Program-made: the position numbers and the translations under genes
Notes under the pieces: model-generated
Database searches by the model: none
What the model was told of the DNA's origin: nothing
The model's input: the letters and a program-made list of their open reading frames with translations, nothing else
Part shown: in pieces, positions 24,461 to 33,144 of the stretch
Numbering within the stretch: position 1 is the first letter of the stretch
How the letters are laid out: each line of letters begins with the position of its first letter
Origin: Bacillus sp. ISL-55
Lineage (GTDB): Bacteria; Bacillota; Bacilli; Bacillales; Cytobacillaceae
Assembly (NCBI RefSeq): GCF_018613155.1
Contig: NZ_JAGGQU010000061.1
Span: forward strand, 1 to 41,032
DNA length: 41,032 bases
Direction: 5' to 3'

Positions 24461-24973
24461 TCAACTAATTGATGTCCACTTGGAAAGGTGTTTCTTTTCA
24501 ATGAAATTTGTAAGCCAAATGTTAGCGGCAAATACAAATAAATAAACCAAAAAGGATAAAAACAAATTCCAGCCGGTATATGTAAAAACATGAAATTTAA
24601 CAGATATCCATTCTATAATTATGGCGACTCCTGACCAAAAAACAATATAAGAAAGATTCTTTAAACCTTTGGGTTTTTTATATTGATAAAAGTTTACTAC
24701 AAAGTAAGGCAGAGTTGGGTACGTTACAAAGTGCAATAATACATCAAATAGTTCATGGGTTTTATGGTCGATCGTAAAGTATAATTCATAAGGTTTTACA
24801 CTAAGGGTTATGTCAGCTAACAAAGCAAGAAAGATGTTAAATGTCCAAATGATAGTAATGGTCACAGCAGACAAGTGCCTAGGTAATTTGAACATAAAGG
24901 CAAAAGTAATCAAAGTGGAAGAGATTATAAATATTTCATTTGCGTCAAAATTCTCAGGAAGAGGTAAAATCAT
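24461..24973 (-). CDS. CBO0543-family membrane protein
   Basis: A 170-residue membrane protein of five helices. The pattern KLPRHLSAVTITIIWTFNI, HELFDVLLHFVTYPTLPYFVVNFYQYKK, IEWISVKFHVFTYTGWN and LVYLFVFAANIWL matches the CBO0543 family of Firmicute membrane proteins, which has no known function. The start overlaps the stop of 24970-25455 by four bases (ATGA), and GAGGTGAAAACGAT precedes it, so the two are translationally coupled. Confidence 0.75.
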   Translation of the reverse strand: MILPLPENFDANEIFIISSTLITFAFMFKLPRHLSAVTITIIWTFNIFLALLADITLSVKPYELYFTIDHKTHELFDVLLHFVTYPTLPYFVVNFYQYKKPKGLKNLSYIVFWSGVAIIIEWISVKFHVFTYTGWNLFLSFLVYLFVFAANIWLTNFIEKKHLSKWTSIS

Positions 24974-25455
24974 ATCGTTTTCACCTCTTTGCCTTTATTA
25001 ATCAGTTTTTCTAAATAAAAGGAATAGATAGCCAATAAAAAAATAATAAGACTATATCTCAAATATGAATAAAATATATTCCAATTTACCCATTCCAAAT
25101 AATTAATATGAACGAAATATATTTCAATTGAAATTAGTGCAGTTAAAAGGATGAATGAATAGATTGATTTACTAAAAATAGATCTATTAGAGAACAAAAT
25201 ATAAATTAACCATAAAAGTAAGGCTGGCTTGAGTGTTAACTCAGGTATTTTTTGTGTCCAAAATATTAATTCACTTGATGGGTCTTGTTTTGTTAGCTTT
25301 AAATTTAAATTAATGATCAAACCTGTATTTGTAATAAGGATATTGGATAGAAAATAACAGCCCAAGAAGTTTGTGACATTCATTTTTTTTATCAAGAAAT
25401 ACAAGGAAATAAGTGATAATATTGCTAAAATCAAAAAAATCCCAACCGTTTGCAT
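24970..25455 (-). CDS. Membrane protein, CBO0543-like partner
   Basis: A 161-residue membrane protein with about five helices (from TVGIFLILAILSLISLYF to YSLIIFLLAIYSFYL) and a basic tail (LINKGKEVKTI). Size and topology resemble the downstream CBO0543-family protein, suggesting a pair that may form a heteromer. The ATG at 25453-25455 has only a weak site (GGTGA); an extension of 35 codons upstream is hydrophilic and unsupported. The coding DNA is among the most AT-rich of the window. Confidence 0.62.
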   Translation of the reverse strand: MQTVGIFLILAILSLISLYFLIKKMNVTNFLGCYFLSNILITNTGLIINLNLKLTKQDPSSELIFWTQKIPELTLKPALLLWLIYILFSNRSIFSKSIYSFILLTALISIEIYFVHINYLEWVNWNIFYSYLRYSLIIFLLAIYSFYLEKLINKGKEVKTI

Positions 25456-25653
25456 ATAGTCACCATCTTTAATTGTTTGTATTAACTTATGCATAAATGA
25501 CTTTAATACACGGTACTTATTAGTACGCACTCTTAATAAGTTACAGAATATCCAATACAATATAACTCATCCAAAGTTGACGAGTTTTTCGAATGTTTTT
25601 TACCAATTCATATAAATCTTATAAACAAAATAAGCATCTATTGTGACCCATGC

Positions 25654-26664
25654 TTAAATTCTTTTTTTATTTCTAAGTAATTCTCTATCAATGGATTGGG
25701 GTGGCTTTTCAAACCATCCGTGTTCAATTAAGATTTTTGTACCTTCCTCTGCATATCCACCAACCTTAAGGATATACTCCTCATATTTCACGGTTAAATC
25801 TTTCCGAAGTGATGCAGCTATGGCAAGACCAAAGTCCCCAATACCGATGGCACTTTGAGCATTCGTATGGAAAAGCATTAATTTATCTGAGAATGGTGCA
25901 TCAGTGCTATTTGTAATAGTAGAATCCCAGGTTGAAGGATAAGAATTATCGTCTTCTTTTAGTTTGATCATAAAATCCTCAACCATTTTCTTTCCTATAT
26001 CATATCCACTTTTAAAGTAGTCACTAATTTTTTTGGACTGAGCGACTTGACTGAACCCCAATAGAAAAGTTTTGGCTACATTTGCAACTTCAATATTAAC
26101 CCCTAAATGGGCAATTTCCACCCCAAGGAGCGGTCTGCGATGTCCTATTAGCCCACCGAGGAACTTTCGGTCTGTAACAAACTCTACTTTATCCGGATAA
26201 GAAATATAAGGAGACCGGATAAAGACGCCTTTTTCTTGCATCAGTTCTGTATTCTGGTCATACAAAGTTTCTACTTGATTTAAAAAACGCTTAAACAAGT
26301 TACGGACATCTTTACGAGCAGATATAGACTTTGCTAGACTATATGAATTTAATCCCGTTCTCCCCATATGGTGCAAGTAACGCTGGTACGTCACATCAGA
26401 AAAAAGTTTCTTCGCTTGTAAATTAACATCTTGTTCTCCAAACCCTTTAGGAAGAGGAATCCCTTCTTTTGAAAATAAATCTGATATTTGAGCAACATGA
26501 TCGGTTGAATAGTCCAGCGCAAGCTGAATGATAGGTTTAATATCCTCATCCTCACAAGTATGTAAGAAATGTTTTAGCACACATATAGACATGGTGTCAC
26601 CTATATAAGTACTCCACAACATCGAAATTTCAGCAGATGTTATCTTCGGTTTATGTTCTACCAT
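25654..26664 (-). CDS. DUF3231 family protein
   Basis: A 336-residue soluble helical protein of the DUF3231 family, built from two related four-helix units (about 8-165 and 175-325). Typical pieces are SAEISMLWSTYIGDTMSICVLKHFL, FSKEGIPLPKGF, and in the second half DAPFSDKLMLFH and IGDFGLAIAASLRKDL. These proteins are ferritin-like in pattern and common in spore-formers; the role is unknown, though spore-coat links have been suggested for some. The ATG follows GATGGGGATG. Monocistronic. Confidence 0.85.
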   Translation of the reverse strand: MVEHKPKITSAEISMLWSTYIGDTMSICVLKHFLHTCEDEDIKPIIQLALDYSTDHVAQISDLFSKEGIPLPKGFGEQDVNLQAKKLFSDVTYQRYLHHMGRTGLNSYSLAKSISARKDVRNLFKRFLNQVETLYDQNTELMQEKGVFIRSPYISYPDKVEFVTDRKFLGGLIGHRRPLLGVEIAHLGVNIEVANVAKTFLLGFSQVAQSKKISDYFKSGYDIGKKMVEDFMIKLKEDDNSYPSTWDSTITNSTDAPFSDKLMLFHTNAQSAIGIGDFGLAIAASLRKDLTVKYEEYILKVGGYAEEGTKILIEHGWFEKPPQSIDRELLRNKKRI

Positions 26665-27024
26665 ACATTTTCATCCCCATCACATATTTTCTTTAAGTAT
26701 TACCATGATTATGGGGAAAAATGTAAATTAACCTCATACATTCGATCAATTACCGATTACAAAAACCAAAGGATGGAGGTTAAGGTACACTGATATTGGA
26801 ATATGTTTTGTTAAATCTTCAACTAATCCGCGTTTAATGCTGTGTAGATATATTCCACACACCTATGTATAATTTTTTCAATTTACTTATTGGCCAGTCT
26901 AGCAAACATCAGTACCTATGGCAGGATTCTACAGTTTAATCCCTCTCTTATATACGAAAATGGGGCGCGGAAAGTCTAGTTTCCACGCCCTTCTATTCCT
27001 GAGTTTTGCACAGGTCTCAACCGT
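26665..27024. other. 360-bp gap between DUF3231 and the iron operon
   Basis: Holds the terminator at 26963-26990 at the right end and, at the left end, presumably the promoter of the DUF3231 gene. I find no gene or repeat in the middle. Confidence 0.5.
26963..26990 (-). terminator. Terminator of the siderophore-uptake operon
   Basis: The stem GGGCG-x-GGAAA / TTTCC-x-CGCCC with a 6-nt loop lies 34 bases past the last permease gene, followed on the minus strand by CATTTT. Confidence 0.75.
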
Positions 27025-28032
27025 CTATTTTTTTAAAAGCAAATACACAAAGTACGGTGCACCAATCAATGCGGTCATGATTCCTGCCGGTATGCCTTCT
27101 GGTTCGAGGAGATTGCGGCCGATGGTGTCTGCGAACAATAAGAGCCAGCCGCCGATCAACACTGCGATTGGCAGGAATAATTGATTTCTTGGACCTATCA
27201 GTGCTTTTGCAAGATGCGGGGCCATCAATCCGATGAAAGCAATCCCGCCTGTTACCGACACGGCCGAAGCTGCCAATGCAACTGCTGTTAAAAGAAGGAC
27301 GATCCTTTCTTTTTCAATCGATACTCCAACGCCAATCGCGACAGGATCGCTCAAGCTCAGAAGGTTTAAACGATTGGCTTTATAAAGCGTAAATGGAATC
27401 AGGATCAGCAGCCATGGCAGAAGTGCCAGTATGAACGGCCAATCTGTTCCCCAGATATTGCCGGCAAGCCAGCGGGCGATGAAATCGACTTTTTGCCTTT
27501 CTGCTGCTGAAATGATGACGATCATCGCACCGGACAGTGCCATTGAAAAACCAATACCGACAAGTATCAGTCTGACAGGCTGAAGTCCGATCCCTTTTTT
27601 ATAGGAAAACAAATAAATCAGGATCGCGGTCACCAGCGCACCACCGAACGCGACCAGTGTAAGCATATACGCAAACGAAGCGGCATCGATTGGGAAGAAA
27701 AGAAAGAACACGGCAATTCCCAATCCAGCCCCAGAGTTTATCCCGATGATTCCAGGGTCTGCCAAATCGTTTCTCGTTAACCCCTGCAAAATCGCTCCGG
27801 ATAGTGCCAGGGCCATCCCAGCTAGAACTGTCACGATAATTCGCGGCATTCTGATCGAAAACAAAACAAACTCTTCTTTAAATGTGCCATTTCCAAGTAT
27901 GGTCGGCAAGATCCGGTTATACGATACGGAGGAATAGCCCAGTCCCAGACTGACTAAGATTGTTAAAATAATTAAAACAAACAAGGTCAACACAATATAT
28001 CTCTGTTTCTTGATAATAGACGGGTGGATCAT
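27025..28032 (-). CDS. FecCD-family siderophore ABC permease, second subunit
   Basis: A 335-residue permease with about nine or ten helices. FecCD signatures are SIRMPRIIVTVLAGMALALSG, LQGLTRNDLADPGIIGINSG, and GGIAFIGLMAPHLAKALIGP, the cytoplasmic loop that contacts the ATPase. It resembles FhuG/FeuC. Its ATG overlaps the stop of the upstream permease (ATGA), so the two subunits are made in equal amounts. Last gene of the Fur-controlled operon that starts at 30814, imports Fe(III)-siderophore across the cytoplasmic membrane. Confidence 0.93.
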   Translation of the reverse strand: MIHPSIIKKQRYIVLTLFVLIILTILVSLGLGYSSVSYNRILPTILGNGTFKEEFVLFSIRMPRIIVTVLAGMALALSGAILQGLTRNDLADPGIIGINSGAGLGIAVFFLFFPIDAASFAYMLTLVAFGGALVTAILIYLFSYKKGIGLQPVRLILVGIGFSMALSGAMIVIISAAERQKVDFIARWLAGNIWGTDWPFILALLPWLLILIPFTLYKANRLNLLSLSDPVAIGVGVSIEKERIVLLLTAVALAASAVSVTGGIAFIGLMAPHLAKALIGPRNQLFLPIAVLIGGWLLLFADTIGRNLLEPEGIPAGIMTALIGAPYFVYLLLKK

Positions 28033-29036
28033 GTGAAGCTCTTCCCTCCTTTGCGGACAATGAACAGGAAGAACGGCAGCCCGAGCATGGAAATAATCGC
28101 ATAAATCGGTGTTTCATATGGAGCGTTGATGGTTCGCCCGAGCGTATCTGCGATCAGCATGAACGACGCGCCGAATAAGGCTGACATCGGCAGGACGAAT
28201 CGATAATCGGTGCCGACGAACATTCTGACGATATGCGGGACCATCAGCCCGATAAAGGCCATGTTCCCTACTAGCGCAACCGAAGACCCTGCCAGTAAAA
28301 CAATAACAATGAATAATACCAATTTAATTAAGTTTGTCTTCTGGCCAAGTCCTACTGCTACTTCTTCACTCAAGCTCAAGATCGTCAGCTGTCTGGCTAG
28401 GTAAAAAGCAATCAGCATTCCAACCAGGATAAACGGAACAATGATTTTCAGCTGAGTCCATGAAGTTCCCATCAGGCCACCTGCTGTCCACATCGAAACA
28501 TCTTTTGAAATTTTAAAATACAAACCGATTCCCTCAGCTACAGCGAACAAAAAGGCGGAGACCGCGGCTCCGGCAAGGACGATACGCAATGGGGAGAATC
28601 CGCCCTTCTTCAAGGCACCAATCCCAAACACGAGGATAACGCCGACAGCTGCGCCGATAAAACATGCAAATGTGATGGCAAGGTAACCGGCCGAAGGACT
28701 GAGCGCCATAATCAGTGCCAATGCAGCATTTGCTCCAGCCGTCAAACCAAGCAAGCCCGGGTCAGCGAGCGGGTTTCTCGTCAAGCCCTGCATGATCGCA
28801 CCAGCAACAGAAAGGGCAGCACCTACAAAAATTGCCGCAACCTCCCTTGGAAGCCTGATTTCCCTGATCATGGTGATTGTTTCTGTTTTAACGGTGGAAG
28901 TAATCGCAAGCCAAATCTCCTTGACGGATGTATCTGCTGCTCCGAAGACCATTGCCGTCATGAAGCTTGCGGACAGAATGAGCATCCCGGCAACAAACCT
29001 GGCAAGCATAGAGAGCGAGCTGTTTTGGTTGATCAT
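28029..29036 (-). CDS. FecCD-family siderophore ABC permease, first subunit
   Basis: A permease of about 335 residues, homologous to its partner at 27025: REIRLPREVAAIFVGAALSVAG, MQGLTRNPLADPGLLGLTAG and VGNMAFIGLMVPHIVRMFVG. It resembles FhuB/FeuB-type proteins of Bacillus, where two different permeases form the channel. I prefer the ATG at 29034-29036, because the ATG four codons earlier directly abuts AAGAAAG. It is 61 bases after the binding-protein gene. Confidence 0.92.
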   Translation of the reverse strand: MINQNSSLSMLARFVAGMLILSASFMTAMVFGAADTSVKEIWLAITSTVKTETITMIREIRLPREVAAIFVGAALSVAGAIMQGLTRNPLADPGLLGLTAGANAALALIMALSPSAGYLAITFACFIGAAVGVILVFGIGALKKGGFSPLRIVLAGAAVSAFLFAVAEGIGLYFKISKDVSMWTAGGLMGTSWTQLKIIVPFILVGMLIAFYLARQLTILSLSEEVAVGLGQKTNLIKLVLFIVIVLLAGSSVALVGNMAFIGLMVPHIVRMFVGTDYRFVLPMSALFGASFMLIADTLGRTINAPYETPIYAIISMLGLPFFLFIVRKGGKSFT

Positions 29037-29097
29037 AATGCATCTCATCTTTCTTAAAGCAAGAAGAGGAATCCATAAGAATTCCTCCTGCTGATTT

Positions 29098-30018
29098 TTA
29101 TTGTTCTAAAAATGATTTTTTAAAGAATTCCAGCTGATATTCAAGTGTTAGAGGATCATTGAAATAGAATTCCTTCGCATTCACTTCGAATACACGGTTA
29201 TTCTTTACGGCAGGGATATTTTTATATGTCTCGGTTTGCTGGAACGATGTATCTCCCTCTGCATTCTTGCTGAATACCACATAATCACCAGCGTATTCAG
29301 ACAGTACTTCTGGAGAAATCGCATAGTAACCAGGTTTTAGAGCTGCTTCCTTCACTTTTTCAGGCATATTCAAGCCCATTTCCTGATACAGGATTTCCGT
29401 ACCCCTTGCCCAGTTGTCGCCAAATACGTAAAGTTCCTTGTCGAAGTTTTCGATAACAGAAACAGTCGCGTCTGCACCAATTTTCGATTTGATTTCTTCG
29501 CCAGCCGCTTTAGAGTCTGCCTTGAAGTTATCAATCCACTCTTGGGCTTCTTTTTCTTTATTCAGAACCTTGCCGATTTCCAGGTGCTGCTCCAGGTAAC
29601 CAAGTTTACCGTATGTAAAAGTAACAGTAGGCGCGATTTCCTTCAGCTTATCGACATTTTTGATATTAGATAGACCAATGATCAGGTCTGGATTTAATTC
29701 AATGATTTTCTCCAGGTTTTCATCTGTCACTTCTTCCACGTCCTTCAGTTTTTCAAAACGCGGATTCATTTTCGACCATGCGTCAACACCGACCATGTTC
29801 ACATCTAGAGCCATTACATTACCGGCAAATGAAGAGAGGACAATGACTCTTTCTGGATTTGCAGGTACTTCTACAGCACCATTTTCAGATTGGTAGGTAA
29901 TCGTTTCTGGGGAATCTTCTTTCTTTGTTTCTTTTGATTTTCCAGTGGTTTCTCCGCCTCCGCACGCACTAAGAACGAGCACCAGCATAAGCAGGAATGG
30001 CATAAGTAATTTCTTCAT
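29098..30018 (-). CDS. Iron-hydroxamate ABC transporter substrate-binding lipoprotein (FhuD-like)
   Basis: A 306-residue lipoprotein (LVLSACGGG lipobox, Cys19) of the periplasmic-binding cluster with a single rigid helix. It is close to S. aureus FhuD2 and Bacillus YxeB in pattern: LNPDLIIGLSN, IAPTVTFTYGKLGYLEQHLEIG, DNWARGTEILYQEMGLNMP (Trp and Arg at the FhuD2 ligand-contact positions) and a C-terminal FYFNDPLTLEYQLEFF. It likely captures ferric hydroxamate siderophores at the cell surface and delivers them to the permeases. The ATG follows AAAAGGAGAAGAAG. The first 50 bases overlap the 3-prime end of the ATPase gene. Confidence 0.92.
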   Translation of the reverse strand: MKKLLMPFLLMLVLVLSACGGGETTGKSKETKKEDSPETITYQSENGAVEVPANPERVIVLSSFAGNVMALDVNMVGVDAWSKMNPRFEKLKDVEEVTDENLEKIIELNPDLIIGLSNIKNVDKLKEIAPTVTFTYGKLGYLEQHLEIGKVLNKEKEAQEWIDNFKADSKAAGEEIKSKIGADATVSVIENFDKELYVFGDNWARGTEILYQEMGLNMPEKVKEAALKPGYYAISPEVLSEYAGDYVVFSKNAEGDTSFQQTETYKNIPAVKNNRVFEVNAKEFYFNDPLTLEYQLEFFKKSFLEQ

Positions 30019-30814
30019 TTTCTTCTTCTCCTTTTAGTAAGTTGTACGTGATGCAAATCGGTTTATTTGTACGTGGATCTCTCCCGATTTCAGCGTCAAT
30101 CTGGAATACTTTCCTGAGAACAGGCTTGTTGATGACTTCTTCGCTTGTTCCTGTTTTGACAATCCTTCCTGCCTTAAGGGCGATAAGGTGGTCAGCAAAC
30201 CTGGCTGCATGGTTTAGATCATGGAGCACCATGACAATCGTCCGGCCCTGCTCCCTGTTCAATTTTTGCAGCAGTTCGAGAATCTCAAGCTGATGTGCCA
30301 TGTCCAGATAGGTCGTTGGTTCATCAAGGAATATCATTTCCGTTTCCTGCGCGAGAGCGAGTGCGATCCAGACACGCTGCCTCTGCCCGCCGGACAAGGA
30401 ATCGACGGCCTCGTATTTATAACTTGCCGTTCCTGTCACTTCAAGAGCCCAATTTATGACCTCCATATCCTTTTTTGTCAGCCTCCCAAATCCTTTTTGA
30501 TAAGGAAAGCGTCCATACGACACCAATTCCCCTACCGTCAGGCCGGCAGCACTTTCAGGTGTTTGTGGAAGAATGGCCATCTTCCTTGCCAGGCTTTTCG
30601 TATCTTCATTAGAGATACTCGAACCATCCAGGAATATCGAGCCAGACTGATGGGGAATGATACGTGACATCGATTTTAACAAAGTCGATTTCCCGCATCC
30701 ATTTGGGCCAATGATAATCGTCACTTGCTGATCGGGGATTTCTAAGGTCAGGTTATTCACGATTGTTTTTTCCCCGTATCCCACGTTCAATTGGTCTGTG
30801 TATAAGCGGACCAT
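29969..30814 (-). CDS. Siderophore ABC transporter ATPase (FhuC/YusV-like)
   Basis: A 281-residue ABC ATPase that powers iron-siderophore import. Walker A IIGPNGCGKST (about 34-44), Q-loop AILPQTPESAAG, ABC signature SLSGGQRQRVWIALALAQ, Walker B MIFLDEPTTYLD and the switch His in VMVLHDLNHAARFADH are all present. It is the first gene of the operon, 34 bases from the Fur box at 30848-30862. The C-terminal tail EEITYAIPAYAGARS runs 50 bases into the binding-protein gene and is probably a non-essential extension. Confidence 0.93.
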   Translation of the reverse strand: MVRLYTDQLNVGYGEKTIVNNLTLEIPDQQVTIIIGPNGCGKSTLLKSMSRIIPHQSGSIFLDGSSISNEDTKSLARKMAILPQTPESAAGLTVGELVSYGRFPYQKGFGRLTKKDMEVINWALEVTGTASYKYEAVDSLSGGQRQRVWIALALAQETEMIFLDEPTTYLDMAHQLEILELLQKLNREQGRTIVMVLHDLNHAARFADHLIALKAGRIVKTGTSEEVINKPVLRKVFQIDAEIGRDPRTNKPICITYNLLKGEEENEEITYAIPAYAGARS

Positions 30815-30846
30815 ACATCATTCCTCCAAAGTTTTTCACTTTCTCG

Positions 30847-30876
30847 TTGATAATGATTATCAGTATCGTTTACAAT
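30847..30876. promoter_or_regulatory. Fur box and overlapping divergent promoters
   Basis: TGATAATGATTATCA at 30848-30862 is a perfect 7-1-7 Fur box. TTGATA (30847-30852) and TACAAT (30871-30876) can form a plus-strand -35/-10 pair with an 18-base spacer. The same blocks read on the minus strand as TTGTAA (-35) and TATCAA (-10) with a 17-base spacer. Fur bound here should repress the uptake operon (minus) and the reductase gene (plus) together. Confidence 0.85.
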
Positions 30877-30990
30877 GTATACTATAAAGCTATTAATTTA
30901 TTCAGTCAATGACAGATTCGTGAATTATCTATTTTTCCATCCGATTTTTTGAAAAATATCTAACTCAATACACTAATAGGAGTGTTTCCC

Positions 30991-32037
30991 ATGGACAACA
31001 TTGAAAACTTTGACCTTACCATTATCGGTGGCGGGCCTGCCGGACTTTATTCTGCCTTTTATGCCGGCCTTAGAGAAATGAATACGAAAATAATCGAAGC
31101 CCAGCCGGAACTTGGCGGGAAGATTCATGTCTATCCGGAAAAAGTAATTTGGGATGTTGGCGGAATCGGTCCTATCACCGGCGCGAATTTAATCAAACAG
31201 TTAAAAGAACAGGCGATGACTTTCAGCCCTGAGGTTGTCTTGAATGAAAAAATCGAATTCATCATCAAGGATCGGGATTTATTTTTACTAAAAGGAGCTT
31301 CGGGAGAATTTCACTATTCGAAATCAGTCATCGTTGCGATTGGAAGCGGAATCTTAAAACCTCAGAAACTAAAACTTGAGGGTGCGGAAAAATTCGAGGT
31401 GTCAAACCTTCACTATATGGTCAATTCTCTCAAATATTTCAAGGATCGGACGATTGTCATCTCCGGAGGCGGCAATTCGGCGATTGATTGGGCGAACGCG
31501 CTCGAACCAGTTGCTAAAAAGATCTATCTCGTCCACAGAAGAGATTGCTTCTCTGGCCATGAATCTCAAGTGACCCAGCTGATGAGCAGCTCTGTAGAAT
31601 ATGTGTTTCATTCAAGCATTACCAACTTAATTGCAGACGAAAGCCGGACGTCTATTTCCGAAGTCGAAATAACCAATCAGAATACAGGCGAGGTCCTTCG
31701 TCTTCCTGTTGACGACGTTCTCGTCAATCATGGTTTTGATCAGGACGCATCCTTGCTGCAAAATAGTGAGCTTGAACCGAAGTTGATTGATGGTTTTTAC
31801 ATCGACGGAACAGCGACAAGCGAAACCTCCGTCCCCGGCCTATATGCAGCAGGAGATATTTTAAAGCACGAAGGAAAATTGAATTTAATAGCAGGGACAT
31901 TTCAGGATGCAGCCAACGCAGTCAATAAAGCAAAACAGTTCATCGAACCTGCAGCCTCCGAAGCGGCAATGGTCTCATCGCACAATAAAGTATTTTCAGA
32001 GAGAAACAAGGAAATGATTCTTGAGCTGATCAAGTGA
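30991..32037 (+). CDS. Ferredoxin/flavodoxin-NADP+ reductase type 2 (YumC/YcgT-like)
   Basis: A 348-residue flavoprotein of the thioredoxin-reductase-like ferredoxin-NADP reductase group. It has an FAD motif IIGGGPAGLYSAFYAG (about 9-24), ELGGKIHVYPEKVIWDVGG, an NADPH motif VISGGGNSAIDWANAL, and the C-terminal FAD segment GLYAAGDILKHEG. The redox-active CxxC of thioredoxin reductase is absent, as expected. It is divergent from the siderophore operon across the Fur box, so it may supply reducing power for releasing iron from imported siderophores; B. subtilis YcgT is likewise reported as Fur-regulated. The ATG at 30991 follows AGGAGTG. Confidence 0.92.
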   Translation: MDNIENFDLTIIGGGPAGLYSAFYAGLREMNTKIIEAQPELGGKIHVYPEKVIWDVGGIGPITGANLIKQLKEQAMTFSPEVVLNEKIEFIIKDRDLFLLKGASGEFHYSKSVIVAIGSGILKPQKLKLEGAEKFEVSNLHYMVNSLKYFKDRTIVISGGGNSAIDWANALEPVAKKIYLVHRRDCFSGHESQVTQLMSSSVEYVFHSSITNLIADESRTSISEVEITNQNTGEVLRLPVDDVLVNHGFDQDASLLQNSELEPKLIDGFYIDGTATSETSVPGLYAAGDILKHEGKLNLIAGTFQDAANAVNKAKQFIEPAASEAAMVSSHNKVFSERNKEMILELIK

Positions 32038-32176
32038 TCTAGAACAGAACATCCACCTGTTGATTGCGGGTTTCCAATTCTGGTTCGATTTAATTCCATT
32101 CCCATTCAAGGACTTTGAAGGACATACCATTAAGGGGTAAAATGGTTATAAAGAAAACAAGGATGAGGAGACTTTT

Positions 32177-33112
32177 ATGTCTAAATATAAAAAACAGCAA
32201 CGTCAAGACCGCTGGGATCATAAATATGATTCGCTCGATCTGAAAAAGCTGCTGACAATCCTGAAGGAGAACCGGAGGAACATCCAGAGTAATCAGCAGC
32301 TCTATTATGATCCAGACCAGGATGAACTGGATATCAAGGAATATTACCGTGGCGCACAGAAACTTGATTTGTCTGGTCTGGCTCTTTTCTACAAATTCCA
32401 TACAATCGTTTTTCAATCTCATAAAAATCAGCTGCCCTACTTCCTGGCAAAGGATTTGTATCTGTACACATGGGTCGATTTATATCCGGACGGTTCCGCG
32501 AAGAGTGTCTATTCCAGCCAGAAGAAGGATCCGGAGTCATTGTTGATTGAGGATAACGAAACACTTAGGGAAAAATACGATGAATTCAGGCGGCGATCAC
32601 GCAAGATTCAGGTGAATGGTTTTGATTCAATCAAGGATTTGAAGGTTTTTGAGGACCATTTCAAGATGAACACCGAGCATATTGTGCCGCAGTCCTGGTT
32701 TGAAGGTGCCGAACCGATGAAAGGTGATCTCCACCACCTGTTTGTCTGTGAACCGGATTGCAACATCTCCCGTTCCAACTACCCATTTGCCGATTTTGAT
32801 TTTTACAACCCGGAACGTCAAGATGAACCTATTCAGAATAACTGCGGAGTCACAACAGGCTTCGAATTCGAACCTGAACACGGCAAGGGAGTCTCCGCTC
32901 GTGCCATGCTTTATTTTTTCCTGAGGTATCCTAAAAGAGTAAAGAATGAATTCAAAAAGAAGGTGAATCTCCCGCTGCTCGTCCGCTGGAACAAAGAATT
33001 CCCAACACTCTACGAACAGCACCGCAACCAAGCCATCTACTACATCCAGGGAAACCGCAACCCGTTCATCGATTTTCCAGAATTAGCTGAGATAATTGAG
33101 TTTCCATGGTAA
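32177..33112 (+). CDS. Endonuclease I family nuclease without signal peptide
   Basis: A 311-residue protein with the catalytic part of endonuclease I (EndA/NucM/Bsn family) in residues about 65-311. The beta-beta-alpha-metal motif reads TEHIVPQSWF (166-175), GDLHHLF (183-189) and CNISRSNYPF (195-204), with His168 the likely general base. The family is usually secreted, but here the N-terminus is MSKYKKQQRQDRWDHKYD, charged and without a hydrophobic signal, so a cytoplasmic or leaderless enzyme is expected. The ATG follows GAGGAGA. Monocistronic with its own terminator. Confidence 0.88.
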   Translation: MSKYKKQQRQDRWDHKYDSLDLKKLLTILKENRRNIQSNQQLYYDPDQDELDIKEYYRGAQKLDLSGLALFYKFHTIVFQSHKNQLPYFLAKDLYLYTWVDLYPDGSAKSVYSSQKKDPESLLIEDNETLREKYDEFRRRSRKIQVNGFDSIKDLKVFEDHFKMNTEHIVPQSWFEGAEPMKGDLHHLFVCEPDCNISRSNYPFADFDFYNPERQDEPIQNNCGVTTGFEFEPEHGKGVSARAMLYFFLRYPKRVKNEFKKKVNLPLLVRWNKEFPTLYEQHRNQAIYYIQGNRNPFIDFPELAEIIEFPW

Positions 33113-33142
33113 AGGCTGAGCCAGCATGTTGTGGTTCAGCCT
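33113..33142 (+). terminator. Terminator of the endonuclease I gene
   Basis: AGGCTGA-x-CCA and TGG-x-TCAGCCT form an 11-bp stem with a G-T pair and an 8-nt loop, starting right at the stop codon. T-rich sequence follows. Same arm family as the hairpin at 24-61. Confidence 0.8.
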
Positions 33143-33144
33143 AT

